Origin: Caenorhabditis remanei
Taxonomy: Eukaryota; Nematoda; Chromadorea; Rhabditida; Rhabditidae
NCBI RefSeq assembly: GCF_010183535.1
Contig: NC_071332.1
Coordinates: forward strand, 19,096,001-19,160,000
Length of the DNA stretch: 64,000 nt
Direction: 5' to 3'
The position numbers and the translations under genes were made by a program. Shown in pieces: positions 21,132 through 32,423 of this stretch. The notes below the pieces were generated by a model, which saw only the letters and a list, made by a program, of their open reading frames with translations, was not told where the DNA came from and ran no database searches. Within the stretch, counting starts at the first letter, position 1, and every line of letters begins with the position of its first letter.

Positions 21132-22889
21132 ATGTCTACTATGAGTATCTACGAATCAACATTTGCTCAATCGGACAAAACTGATGCAATTCTAATCGTT
21201 GGTTACGTTGATTGCACTCCAAAGGTATATTTATATCTAAAAATTACTTTTAAAACTGAAAATTCCAGCAAAAACAACCCCGCCTCAACGATAGCTCGTC
21301 AGCGGCTCCCGTCAAAAAGATGTATGTCAATAAAGCGGTGAGAAATCAATAAATTCATATTTCATTTCAAATAAATTTCAGCTTCTCTCCTGTCATTCCG
21401 ACTACTTCGACGCTCTTTTTAACTCGAATTTCATTCAAAAATCGATGCAGGAAATCGATATTGAAGACGTCAAATTTGAAGATTTCGCTACATTGTTGAG
21501 TCTGGTTTAGAAGAATCACTGCGACGTAATTCGACACCTGAAACGGCTCGTCCGAGAGGAGTACACGGCCGGCGGCCTAGGAAATGCACACGCGGTAATT
21601 TGAATTCCAATTTTTGAGAGTACTTATTTCTTTTAAAAAGAAAAATACGATTTTAATTGAAGTTTCGGAGGGAATGAAATATTTTCTGGTAAAAATTTCG
21701 AATGAAGGATTATCATGTAAAAAAATCAATTTTTGAAAATTAAAAAAAAAACTTTTTTTCGGTTAGTCGAAGGACTGCGGTCTGAAGTAAATCTATGATG
21801 ATGAGATACACATTTGTCAGTTGTCTGGAATCCGGATTCCAGAATTACGGGTTTTTTTGACATTCCGGGTTCCGGAAAATTTGATTCCGGTTCCGGATTC
21901 CGCATTCAGGAAAATCTAAAATCTCATTCCGGATTCCGGAAACTGAAAAATCGCATTCCGTACAACTCTGATATTTGTGTTGGCTATTCGGAAAATGGAG
22001 TCTATATAGACCAGGCTTGCTCAGAGTCGGGAAATCGGATATCCGAAATTTTCTCCAACTTTTTTTTCTCGCAGAATCGGAGAATGTTGGATAATTTCTC
22101 AGAGAAAAAATCGGAGAATAGGAGAAGTCGAATATCCGATTCTCCGACTCTGACCAAGCCTGCTCTAGATAGACTCCATTTTTCGAATAGCCAACACAAA
22201 TATGTATCTCATTTTCATAAATTTACTTCAGACCGCAGCCCTTCGACTAACCGAAAAATTTTTTTTTAATTTTCAAAAATTGATTTTTTTACATGATAAT
22301 CCTTTATTCGAAATTTTTACCAGAAAATATTTCATTCCCTCCGAAACTTCAATTAAAATCGTATTTTTCTTTTTAAAAGAAATAAGTACTCTCAAAAATT
22401 GAAATTCAAATTACCGCGTGTGCATTTCCTAGGCCGCCGGCCGTGTACTCCTCCCGGACGAGCCGTTTCAGGTGTCGAATTACGTCGCAGTAGAAGAATC
22501 CGATTGCGATTCCGCCGACAGGTACTGAAGAAGAAAAATCGATAATTCACTATAAATATTCAAAAATTTCAGAACATAACGTCGAGAAACTTCTGGAACT
22601 CGCCGATCGATTCATGTTACCCGCCGCGAAACGTCACTTGGAACTGTTCATGCTTTCTACTGAAATCGCGGCGATCAGGAAATTAAAAATGGCTGCGAGA
22701 CACGATTTGGACACTCTTCTGATCCATTCACTGAAATTGTTCAAAACGAAAGAGGAATTCAATCCAATGAACCAGTTCTCCGAATTCTCTGATAAAATTA
22801 AAGCGAGAATTTTGGACCGTCAGATTGAGTTGAGTAATGTCACCGTGATGTTTGCACCACATCGAAGATATGTACAATTAAAAAATTGA
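21132..22889 (+). pseudogene. BTB-domain gene 2, nonsense mutation plus transposon
   Basis: Exons 21132-21224, 21269-21337, 21382-21517 and, beyond a 974-bp element, 22501-22521 and 22573-22889. The protein is a paralog of BTB gene 1 (MSTMSIYESTFAQSDKTDAI, LLSCHSDYFDALFNSNFIQK, KLLELADRFMLPAAKRHLEL). It has an extra exon replacing the GKKLHV segment with a Lys/Ser-rich stretch. The frame already ends at TAG 21508-21510 where gene 1 has CAG (LSLVQ), at the edge of the target duplication. It therefore has two independent inactivating changes. Confidence 0.82.
21518..22491. mobile_element. 974-bp long-TIR element in BTB gene 2, related core
   Basis: Ends ACTGCGACG / CGTCGCAGT with 9-bp duplication AGAAGAATC (21509-21517, 22492-22500). 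The outermost 30 bases differ from the element at 17261, but the inner TIR (GAGAGGAGTACACGGCCGGC, AGTCGAAGGACTGCGGTCTG) is nearly the same. Interior holds imperfect ATTCCGG repeats and no transposase. Confidence 0.85.
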
Positions 22890-23361
22890 GTAAATTATTG
22901 GCTGAAATTGTTGTTTTTTTGTTATTTTTCAATGTTTTTCTGTTATTTTTTGTTAATAAACTTGTTCTAATTGAATAAAATTCTTTTTGCATTACGGTTG
23001 TTTCTCAAGTACGTAGTGTCGGTGTATTGCGTACTCGGCACCCGATTTGACGAACAATTGCTCATTTTAATATTTCTAATTTTTCCACTGTCCCAAAAAC
23101 TTAATTTTCTATGGTTTTGAATAGTTTTTGGTGAATTTTTATGATATGAACATTTAATTGATTTTAACAATTTTTGATTACAATTTCCACTATTTTTTTT
23201 AATCAAAATCATGGATTTCACTCGACAATTTTTAAATTTTTTCTTAAAATCTCTGGTTTTTTCGCGTTTCTATTAATTAATGTAATGCGTCCGATTTTCT
23301 TTCCGATTTTATATTTTCCCTAATGAAAAAAAACACGAGAAAAAGTAATTTTTTTCAGAAA
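22890..23361. promoter_or_regulatory. 5' flank of F-box gene F1
   Basis: Intergenic, AT-rich. AATGCGTCCGATTTTCTTT at 23284-23302 is a weak match to the AATGCGTT..CGCTTT motif found upstream of the other array genes. A TTTTTTTCAG acceptor precedes the ATG by 2 bases. Confidence 0.45.
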
Positions 23362-24809
23362 ATGACCGATATCGATCCGAATTCTCCAGCCAACCTCCGT
23401 GCACTCATGCTCTATGACATTTCTCAACGGAAAACTATGCGAGAATCGATAGAAAATCATCGATTTTTGTGTAAACATTTGGGAAAAAAGGCGATTTTAT
23501 ATGATGAATACGAGCTTTGTTTCAATCGATGTCTCAATGAAAACTATCATTCTACTATAGAGAAAAGGTGATTTTTCAGTTTTTAGTTTATAATGGTTTG
23601 AGTTTTCAAATTTCAGAGATCTCTCAATTCCTGATATCCTTGTATGCATTCTATCAGATGTGATCGATAGAAAAACTGCTAAAAAATCAATCGATGATTT
23701 GTGTAATGCATTCAAAAATCATAAAATCGATAAAAAAGATCATAAGTGTTGTTTCAAACGCTTTCACAACGGACACGTCAGTCAAGTTACATTTTCCGAT
23801 TTGCCAGAAGATGTTCTCGCTGAAATTGTCGGAAGATGTGATATGAAGTCATAGTGAGCATCTATTTATTGAATAAAAATGTTACAATTCATTCTTTTAC
23901 AGTTTGAATCTCCGAAAAGTTTCATATGGACTTCGAACCGTCATTGATCAGCTCGCGCCTCCTTGCACTGATATTGAAGTGCATTGTGGCTTGCAAAAAT
24001 TTTATGTAAATGGTGCACTTCTGGCCGACTCGATTTCTTTCAACACACCGAATTCACATCTTCCAATTGAAGAGATCGAAAGACGAATGCCTGGAACACT
24101 GACACTTTTGCTGAGAAATCCAAAACTCCAACTGAAAAATTTCTTATTTTACACGGTTCCAGGTCCTGAAGAGACCTTGTCGGATACAGAGACCGTAATC
24201 AATCTTATCAACTCATTTGATCGTAAACTTCACGTTAAAAATTGCTCAATTGGAGTCGACAGCGAAAAAGAGTTGATCGGAATTTTGCAATGCTTCAAAC
24301 CGGGAACACTCGAACAAATTGAGCTTCTCATTGATTTGTTTCCGTTGAGCAATGAAATTGTTGAAATAGACCAATGGAAACAAGCGAAACATCTGCGTTT
24401 GGAAGGATTCAACTTGCCGTCCATTGATCATCTACTTCATTTCTCAACCATTGAAGCTAGCGTTGATCCGATTTCTCTGGAAGACTTGGTCATGCTTTGC
24501 AAGGTAATTTTAGTCATTTCTGACGTCACGGGACCTAGACGCTTTAGTTGTATGGAATGCATTATTAGATTTCCAGAATCTTGAATTTCAGAATGGAAAA
24601 TATTCCTTTTTTTATAGAATGCATCCAAATCGATCAATTTCGAATCGTTTTCTCTGAAAACTGTGAACGATATAGATACAGAAGAAATCAAGAGAATTCT
24701 GAACCTTCAGCCAACTTCCTCTCGTTATTTGTACTCAATTCCAAATACAAATTTGTTTATTCAGTTCGAGCGTGGGAATTCGAATTGGCTTAAAATCTAC
24801 AAAAATTAA
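23362..24809 (+). CDS. F-box/FTH protein F1 with two Mos1-type HTH modules
   Basis: Four exons (23362-23567, 23617-23853, 23903-24503, 24618-24809) give 411 residues. Exon 1 encodes an HTH_48 module (LRALMLYDISQRKTMRES), exon 2 a second one (PDILVCILSDVIDRKTAKKS) and the first half of the F-box (VTFSDLPEDVLAEIVGRCD). Exon 3 completes the F-box (LNLRKVSYGLRTVIDQ) and the FTH region (NPKLQLKNFL, CFKPGTLEQIEL, DQWKQAKHLRL), and exon 4 gives the tail IKRILNLQPTSSRYLYSIPN. The F-box should bind SKP1-related proteins of an SCF ligase. No lesion is visible. It is the first of six head-to-tail paralogs. Confidence 0.9.
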
Positions 24810-24907
24810 ATGTTTTATTTCTCTTTTTTTCCCAATTGTTGTTGATTTTTTTTGTTAACTTTGATATAAAAATGTTGTTTTGTGTGGGTTCTTTTGTTAA
24901 TATCTGT

Positions 24908-24926
24908 AATGCGTTTCACTCGCTTT
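24908..24926 (+). promoter_or_regulatory. Array promoter-like motif before F2
   Basis: AATGCGTTTCACTCGCTTT, 75-93 bases before the F2 ATG; identical in layout to motifs before F3-F6 and BTB gene 3. Confidence 0.5.
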
Positions 24927-25000
24927 AGATATTATATTTCGACAAATGTGACTAAACACGGGAAAAATAACTGAATTTTGTTTAAGAGAAATCTCGAAAA

Positions 25001-26548
25001 ATGGCCGACCCGAGTTCTCCAGTCGATATTCGTGCACATATTCGCTATGATAAATATCATGGTATTTCTGCTGAAAATTCATATTCGAATTATAAGAAAC
25101 TGTGCATAACATTTGGAAAAGAAGCGATTTCTTATGAAGAATATGAGTCTCTGTTTGATCAATATTTTGAAGAAAGCAACTATAATGCTAGATATGAAAG
25201 GTTTGTGATCGCAATTTTATTATGAAAAAAACACAAACTTTTCGTTTTTTTCAGATTCAAAGTTAACCTGATCTCTGACATTCGTGGATGCATTCTTTCT
25301 GATGTCATCAATGGAAAATCGGTAGAAATTTCATATAAAGATCTTTGTGAAACATTTGGAAGTGACAACATTGAGAGACATGCTCGTCAGTACAGCATTT
25401 ATTGTACAGAGAGGTGAGAATTTAATCGAGAAGAAAGAAATACATTGATAATTTTCTAGTGGCAGAGAAGACTCCATTGACGATTTGTGTCGTGAATTCA
25501 AAAGACATAAAATCCATAAGGAAGATCATGGTTACTGGTATAAACGATTTGAAAATGGACACTTATTCAATCGTGTTACATTCTCCGATTTGCCAGAAGA
25601 TGTCTTTGCTGAGATTGTCGAAAAATGTGATATCAAGTCATAGTGAGCATCGAATTTTAAATGGAAAACTTTTCAATTTTTAATTTTCAGTTTGAATCTC
25701 CGAAACGTTTCACGTGGACTTCGAAGCGTCGTAGATCAACTGGCGCCTCCTTGCTGTGATATTAAAGTGGATTGCGGACAGGATTCCAGAGAGGACTTTA
25801 TACACGTCTTTTTAAATGACACACTTATGGCTAACTCGCTTCGTTTCAAAACATCCAATTCATATCTACCAATAGAAGATACCGAAACACCAGTACCTGG
25901 AACACTGGCACTTTTGCTAAGAAATCCGAAACTCCGAGTGAAATCTTTCACATTTTTCACGTATTCTGGTCGTTCAGAGGCCTTGTATACAAAGATTGTA
26001 ATCAATCTTCTCAACTCATTCAATCGTAAAATCCACGTGGAAAGTTGCTTCATTGGAGGCGGAAGTGTGAATGATTTGATCGGAATTTTACAAAGTTTCA
26101 AACCGGGAACACTCGAAAAAATTGATTTTTTCCAGGATTTCCCGTTTTTTATTGCCAGTCAAATCGTTGAAATGGATCAATGGAAACAGGCGAAACACCT
26201 GCGTTTGTATGGAGACGGCTTGCCACCGATGGAACATTTTCTTCATTTTTCAACTATTGAATATATTGGATCGATTCCTCTGACAGATTTTGTCAAACTT
26301 TGCGATGTAATTTTTATATTTCTTGACAAATACATATTATTGAATTTCAGAGTATATCCAAATCGAGCAGCTTCAAACAAATCAAAATGCAATTTGAGAA
26401 TGGATTGGATACGGAAGAAGTCAAGAGAGTTCTGAATCTTCAGCCAACTGCCTCTCCACAAATTTACTCAATTCCAAATTCAAATTTGTTTTTTCATGTT
26501 TTGATTGATCGTTTCGGTTTGGAATCGTACAAAATCACCAAAAATTAA
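25001..26548 (+). CDS. F-box/FTH protein F2 with an extra partial HTH module
   Basis: Five exons (25001-25200, 25255-25413, 25460-25642, 25691-26306, 26351-26548) give 451 residues, the longest of the array. Exon 1: HTH_48 module (IRAHIRYDKYHGISAENSYS). Exon 2: a second module (ISDIRGCILSDVINGKSVEI). Exon 3 restarts inside a module (SIDDLCREFKRHKI), then gives the F-box (VTFSDLPEDVFAEIVEKCD). Exons 4-5 encode the rest of the F-box and the FTH region (NPKLRVKSFTFF, SFKPGTLEKIDF, VLNLQPTASPQIYSIPN). Relative to its sisters, half of exon 2 appears duplicated into a new exon. The sequence before the ATG reads TTTAAG instead of TTTCAG, so its trans-splice acceptor may be weak. Confidence 0.88.
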
Positions 26549-26658
26549 ATATTATTTTCTCTTTTTTTTTCAATTATTGTTGTTGTTGTTGTTGTTAACT
26601 TTGTTATAAAACTGTTTTCTGTGTGGTTTCTTCTATTTCTTCTATTCATATCTACCTA

Positions 26659-26678
26659 TAATGCGTTGGATTCGCTTT
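26659..26678 (+). promoter_or_regulatory. Array promoter-like motif before F3
   Basis: AATGCGTTGGATTCGCTTT, about 85-100 bases before the F3 ATG. A TTTCAG acceptor follows 15 bases before the ATG. Confidence 0.5.
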
Positions 26679-26761
26679 CCTATATTATACTTATATGATT
26701 CATATATATATATACAACAAAACGAGAAAATCTTTAATTTGTTTCAGAGAAATCTCGAAAA

Positions 26762-28109
26762 ATGACCGATATACCTCCGAATTCTTCAATCGATATTCGT
26801 GCACACGTTCTCTATGATAATTATCAACGTATTTCTACTGAAAAATCGTATGAAAATTATAAGAAACTGTGTGAAACAATGGGAGAAGAAGCGATTTGTT
26901 ATGAAGAATATGAATCTTTGTTCAATAAATACCTCGAAGAAAGCTACTATACTGCCAAAGATAAAAGGTTTGTGCTTGATTTTTATTGAGAAAAATAACA
27001 AAATGTTCATGTTTTCAGTTCCAGAGGACTCCTGATTCCTGACATTCGTGGATGCATTCTCTCCGATGTCAATGGAAAACGTGCTGAAAAATCAATAGAT
27101 GATTTGTGTGATGCATTCAAAAATCAGAAAATCGATAAGGAAGATCATGATTATTGGTTCAACCGTTTTGACAGCGGACACTTATTCAGTCGTGTTACAT
27201 TCTCCGATTTCCCAGAAGATGTCATCGCTGAAATTGTTGAGAGATGTGATATCAAGTCATAGTGAGCATTGAATTATAAATGGAAAACTTTTCAATTTTA
27301 AATTTTCAGTTTGAATCTCCGAAACGTTTCATATGGACTTCGAACCGTCGTAGATCAGATGGCGCCTCCCTGCACTGATATTAAAGTGACTTGTCGAAAT
27401 GAGTGGGTGCACGTCCATATAAATGATGCACGTATCGCAGACTCCAGATGTTTTGATATATTGGAACTTTTGCTGAAAAATCCGAAACGCAAACTGAAAT
27501 GGTTTCAGTTCATGACGAATCCATATTTTCGAGAAATCCCAACTCGAAACCACAAACAAGACTTCTTCAATTTCCTCAACTCATTGGATCACAAAATTCA
27601 CGTTAAAGAATGTATGATGTGCGTGGATAACGAAAAAGATTTGATTGGAGTTTTGAAATGTTTGAAGCCTGGAACACTTGAAAAACTGAATATCGATATA
27701 GAATTGAACGGTAGAATTAACGAAGTCATGAATATGGATCAATGGAAACTGGCGAAACACATGGAAATCCACACCTACGAGTTGCCTCCAGTCGAGAATT
27801 TCTTTCATTTTTCAACTTTCGAATTGGGAATTGAATCGATTACTCTAGAAAATATGGTCAAGCTATTCGATGTAATTTTGATCTTTGTTTATTTCTACTC
27901 AATTCCTTTTTTTATAGAATGCATCCAAATCGATCAACTTCGAAGCGTTTACTCTGAAAACTATGAACGATATAAATACAGAAGAAGTTAAGAGAGTTCT
28001 GAATCTTCAGCCAACTTCCTCTCGTTGTTTTTACTCAATTCCAAATACAAATTTGATCGTTAAATTCAACCGTTGGAATTCGAATTGGCTCGGAGTCCGC
28101 AAAAATTAG
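26762..28109 (+). CDS. F-box/FTH protein F3
   Basis: Four exons (26762-26967, 27019-27261, 27310-27871, 27918-28109) encode 400 residues. Two HTH_48 modules (IRAHVLYDNYQRISTEKS; IPDIRGCILSDVNGKRAEKS), F-box (VTFSDFPEDVIAEIVERCD with LNLRNVSYGLRTVVDQ), FTH region (NPKRKLKWFQ, CLKPGTLEKLNI) and the tail VKRVLNLQPTSSRCFYSIPN. The FTH part is shorter than in F1 and F2: the segment after IADSRCFD lacks about 20 residues present in the sisters. Intact frame; likely SCF adaptor. Confidence 0.9.
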
Positions 28110-28200
28110 ATTTTTTCTAATTATTTCTTGTTTTTACTGTTGTTTCTGTTGATTTATAATGCTATAAAAAGTGTTTTAGTTTGTTAAAGTTCATATCTGT

Positions 28201-28217
28201 AATGCGTTGAACTCGCT
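28201..28217 (+). promoter_or_regulatory. Array promoter-like motif before BTB gene 3
   Basis: AATGCGTTGAACTCGCT, about 150 bases before the BTB ATG, further away than for the F-box genes. It suggests shared regulation of the two adaptor families. Confidence 0.45.
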
Positions 28218-28357
28218 CTCAGAATTCTTACGTTGGGAAAAGTTACTGTAGTTTGGAAAGTACGCAAACACCGCGATTGCTCATTGACCGAATTTTCAGC
28301 GAAAACTTTTTCATCGAATCTATTTCATTGAAATTCCTATCATTTTTTCAGGGAAAA

Positions 28358-29083
28358 ATGTCTAAAACTCCAGCATTGAGTATTTACGAGTCGACATTCG
28401 CACAATCTGACAAAACTGATGTAATTCTGATTGTTGAGGGAAAGAAGTTGCGTGTTAGCAAAACGGTTAGTTTTGTTTCGAGTTAACAAATAAATGTTGC
28501 ACTATTTTCAGGTCCTCTCATTCCATTCCGACTACTTCGACGCCCTTTTCAATGCAGATTTCATGGAAATATCGATGCCGGAAATTTCGATCGAAGATGT
28601 CAATTTCGAAGATTTCGCCGCTGTTTTGAGTCTGATTCTCAAAAATCCCATCTCTCCGACAGGTACCAATAAGGGAAAATTTTACAGAAATTGTGCAATA
28701 ACATATTTTCAGAAGAAAACGCCGAGAAACTTCTTGAACTCTCCGATCGATTTTTGCTTCCCGCTGCTAAACGCCACGTGGAATTTTTCTTAATTTCTGT
28801 GGGATTTGGTGCTTACAAAAAACTGGAACTTGCATCGAGATACGATTCGGATACTCTTCTCACCCATGCTCTGGAACTATTCAAAACGAAAGAAGAACTT
28901 GTTCCGAAGGAAGAATTCTCTGGATTTTCAGAGAAAGTGAAAGCGAAAATTTTGGATCGTTTAATTGAATTGAATAAACCGAAATTAAGTGTACCTACTG
29001 GTTTGGGATCAGGACTTGGATTAGTCGGTAGATTGAATCCATCGGTTAGATCCTGGGATTTCTCGAGCGAAGATAGTTGGTGA
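28358..29083 (+). CDS. BTB-domain protein 3 (intact, MATH-less)
   Basis: Three exons (28358-28465, 28512-28662, 28713-29083) encode 209 residues. The BTB fold runs from DVILIVEGKKLRVSKTV over LSFHSDYFDALFNADFME to KLLELSDRFLLPAAKRHVEF, followed by a C-terminal helical part and a Gly-rich tail. It is the intact paralog of the disrupted genes at 17.2 and 21.1 kb and shares their splice positions. Expected role: adaptor for a cullin-3 ubiquitin ligase. The location inside the F-box array suggests it was carried along by local duplications. Confidence 0.88.
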
Positions 29084-29174
29084 TGGTTTTGATATGGACT
29101 AAAAATTGCCATTTTCTGTACAACTTTGTTCAAATAAAGTTTGTTATGTTTTGTCATTCGATTCCGATATTTCT

Positions 29175-29192
29175 GATGCGTTCGAGGCGCTT
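29175..29192 (+). promoter_or_regulatory. Array promoter-like motif before F4
   Basis: GATGCGTTCGAGGCGCTT, about 70-85 bases before the F4 ATG. Confidence 0.45.
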
Positions 29193-29259
29193 ATATCTTC
29201 ATTTTTTGAATTTTCTCGTTCAAAAATTCGAATTTGTCAAATATTCCTTTTTATATCAG

Positions 29260-30681
29260 ATGTCTTCTAAATCGACGCGTCCACTTTTGAAGTTTCCAAT
29301 CGATATTCGTGCACATGTTCTCTATGACGCTTATCAACGTATTTCTAATGAAAAATCATATAAAAACTATGAAAAATTGTGCATAAAATTTGGAAAACAA
29401 GCGATTTCATTTGAAGAATATGAGTCTCTGTTTAATCAATACCTCGAAGTAGATGAACGGTAGGAAAAGTCGCGAGAGAGAAAGAAATGTCATGTTCTCC
29501 TATTCCAGAGAGCTCCCAGACATTCGTGGATGCATTTTATCTGATGTTACCAATGGAAAATCAGCTGAAAAATCTATTGATGACTTGTGTGATGCATTCA
29601 AAAATCATAAAATCGATAAGGAAGATCATGGCTATTGGTACAAAAGATTTGAAAACGGACAGTCATTCACTCGTGTTACATTTTCCAATTTCCCAGAAGA
29701 CGTGATCTCTGAAATTGTTGAGAGATGTGATATGAAGTCGTAGTGAGTTTCAATTTATTGAAAAAATCTTCCAATTCATTATTTTACAGTTTGAATCTCC
29801 GCAAAGTTTCACATGCACTTCGAGCCATCGTAGATCACCTGGCGCCTCCGTGCACTGTTATTGGAGTGAAATGTGGACATTGCTGGATAAAAGTCTCTGT
29901 AGATGATACAGTTATAGCTGACTCCCTTTATTTCGAAAAAACCAAATCAAAGCTGCCATTGGGTTTGATTGAAAAACTATCGCCTAAAACAGTAGAACTT
30001 TTGTTGAGAAATCCGAAACTCCGACTGAAATCCTTCGAGATTGTTCCATATCCATATGTTCAAAGTACCTGGATGAAGACTAGAACCGGAATCGTAATCC
30101 CACCTCTAAACCACAAAAAACGCTTCTTCGATTTACTTAACTCATTGGATCACAAAATTCACGCGGAGAAATGTGTGATTAAAGTGGATAACGAAAAGGA
30201 AGTGATCAAAGTTTTGCAATGTTTCAAGCCGGGAACACTGAAGGAACTCGAAATTAGTACAGGAATTTCGATGGATGGAATTACCGAAGTCGTTAAAATG
30301 GATCAATGGAAACTGGCGAAACACCTGAAAATGAACACCTTTGTGTTGCCTTCGATCGAGAATTTCTTCCATTTTCCATCTTTCGAATTGGGATTCCCTC
30401 CGATTACTCTAGAAGATATGGTCAAGCTATGCGAAGTAATTTTAATTATTTCTAACTGATATTTTATTTTTTTGGTTTTTCAGAATGCCTCCATATCGAA
30501 CACCTTTGAACATTGCAAAGTCATAATTCAAGGAATATTTGAGTTGGAAACGATCAAGAGAGCTCTGAACCTTCAGCCAACTTCCACTGAACAGAGTTTT
30601 TCAATTCCAAATACAAATTTGATCGTTCAGTACTTATCCAAAGTCATGCTTTCACGTGTTTTCAAAATCTACAAAAATTAA
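29260..30681 (+). CDS. F-box/FTH protein F4
   Basis: Four exons (29260-29459, 29509-29742, 29790-30435, 30484-30681) encode 425 residues. HTH_48 module 1 (IRAHVLYDAYQRISNEKS), module 2 (PDIRGCILSDVTNGKSAEKS with YWYKRFENG), F-box (VTFSNFPEDVISEIVERCD; LNLRKVSHALRAIVDH), FTH (NPKLRLKSFEI, CFKPGTLKELEI) and tail IKRALNLQPTSTEQ. The ATG immediately follows TATATCAG, as expected for trans-splicing at the start codon. The N terminus (MSSKSTRPLLKF) is slightly longer than in its sisters. Intact frame. Confidence 0.9.
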
Positions 30682-30778
30682 ATGTTTTATTTCTCTTTTT
30701 TCAATTATTGTTGTTATTTTGTTGTTATCTTTGTTATAAAATGATTTTTTGTGTGTGTTTTTATCTATTAATATCTGT

Positions 30779-30797
30779 AATGCGTTTCTCTCGCTTT
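30779..30797 (+). promoter_or_regulatory. Array promoter-like motif before F5
   Basis: AATGCGTTTCTCTCGCTTT, about 72-90 bases before the F5 ATG; the following 40 bases also match the F2 upstream region (CGACAAATGTGACTAAACAC). Confidence 0.5.
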
Positions 30798-30867
30798 TGA
30801 TATTATTTTTCGACAAATGTGACTAAACACCAGAAAAATTATATTTTGTTTCAGAGAAATATCGAAA

Positions 30868-32240
30868 ATGGTTGATCTACCTTTGAATTCTCCGATCGAT
30901 ATTCGTGCACATATTCTCTATTACGCTTATCAACGTTATTCCATTAAAAAATCTTATTCGAATTATAAGAAACTGTGCATAAAATTTGGAAAACAAGCGA
31001 TTTCATTTGAGGAATATGAGTTTCTGTTTATGCAATACCTCGGAGTAGATGAACGGTAAAAAAAGTTTTTAGAGCAAAAGAAATGTTCAAATTTTTATTT
31101 TCTAGAGAGCTCCCAGACATTCGTGGATGCATTCTTTCTAATGTCATCAATGGAAAATCTGCTGAAAAATCAATAGATGATTTGTGTGATGCGTTCAAAA
31201 ATCATAAAATCGATAAGGAAGATCACGATTATTGGCATAGGCGATTTGAAAATGGACACTTATTCACTCGTGTCACATTCTCCGATTTCCCAGAAGATGT
31301 GATCTCTGAAATTGTTGAGAGATGTGATATCAAGTCATAGTGAGCTTCAATTTATTGATCAAAATCTTTTGACTCATTCTTTTACAGTTTGAATCTCCGA
31401 AATGTTTCTCATGGATTTCGAACCGTCATTGATCAGCAGCCGCCTCCTTGCACTCATATTCAAGTGCATTGCGGAGGGGACAGGATGAAAATCTATGTAG
31501 ATTATGCACTGATAGCTGACTCGGATAATCACTATTCAAATCTACGAATGAAGGCGTTTTTAAAACGAATGCACGGATCACTGACACTTTTGTTGAGAAA
31601 TTCGAAACTCCGGCTGAAATATTTCGCATTTTACGCGAATGCTGCTTCTCGAGAGACCTATTTGTATACAAAGGTCGTTATCAGTCTACTCAACTCATTG
31701 AATCGTAAAATCCACGTGGAACGTTGCTTAATTAGAGTCGAAAGCGAGAGTGATTTAATCAGAATTTTACAATGTTTTAAACCGGGAACACTCGGAAAAA
31801 TTGAGGAATACAGTAATTTTCCGTTGAGCAATCAAATTGCTGAAATGGATCAATGGAAACAAGCGAAAAATCTCGAGTTGGAAGGATACTTCTTTCCGCC
31901 GATTGGCCATTTACTTCATTTCTCAAACATTGAATTTCGTTATTATTCGAATTCCCTGGAAAACGTAATCAAGCTTTGTGAAGTAATTTTGAAGGTAAAC
32001 ATAGTAGTGAAAACTGTTCCGAAGGCGTTTTTCAAATTGCAGAATATTTCCAATTGGATCAACTTCACACATTTCAAAATAGGAACTGGTTATATTCTGG
32101 ACACAAAAACAATCAAGAGAGTTCTGAACCTCCAGCCAACTGCCTCTCCACAAATTTATACAATTCCAAATTCAAATTTGGTTATTCAGTTCGAGCGTCA
32201 GAATAGGTATTCGAATTCGCTTAAAATCACCAAAAAGTAA
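30868..32240 (+). CDS. F-box/FTH protein F5
   Basis: Four exons (30868-31055, 31106-31339, 31388-31982, 32043-32240) encode 404 residues: HTH_48 module 1 (IRAHILYYAYQRYSIKKS), module 2 (PDIRGCILSNVINGKSAEKS), F-box (VTFSDFPEDVISEIVERCD; LNLRNVSHGFRTVIDQ), FTH (NSKLRLKYFAFY, CFKPGTLGKIEE) and tail IKRVLNLQPTASPQIYTIPN. Its exon 2 is very close to that of F4, so a recent duplication or gene conversion is likely. Intact frame; likely SCF adaptor. Confidence 0.9.
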
Positions 32241-32332
32241 ATGTTCTGTTTTTAATTCTTGTTTTTTTGTTGTTGTTGTTAACTTTTTAATAAAATTGTT
32301 GTTTTTTGTGTAGTTTCTCTAATTCATGTTTG

Positions 32333-32353
32333 TAATGGGTTCGTTCCGCTTTT
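32333..32353 (+). promoter_or_regulatory. Array promoter-like motif before F6 (diverged)
   Basis: AATGGGTTCGTTCCGCTTT, about 72-90 bases before the F6 ATG; one mismatch in the GCG core. Confidence 0.4.
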
Positions 32354-32423
32354 TATTATTTTACGCTCACTTCACTCATTGAGACCGTTTTCAGATATCC
32401 AGTTTTTCAGGTAAATACTAAAA

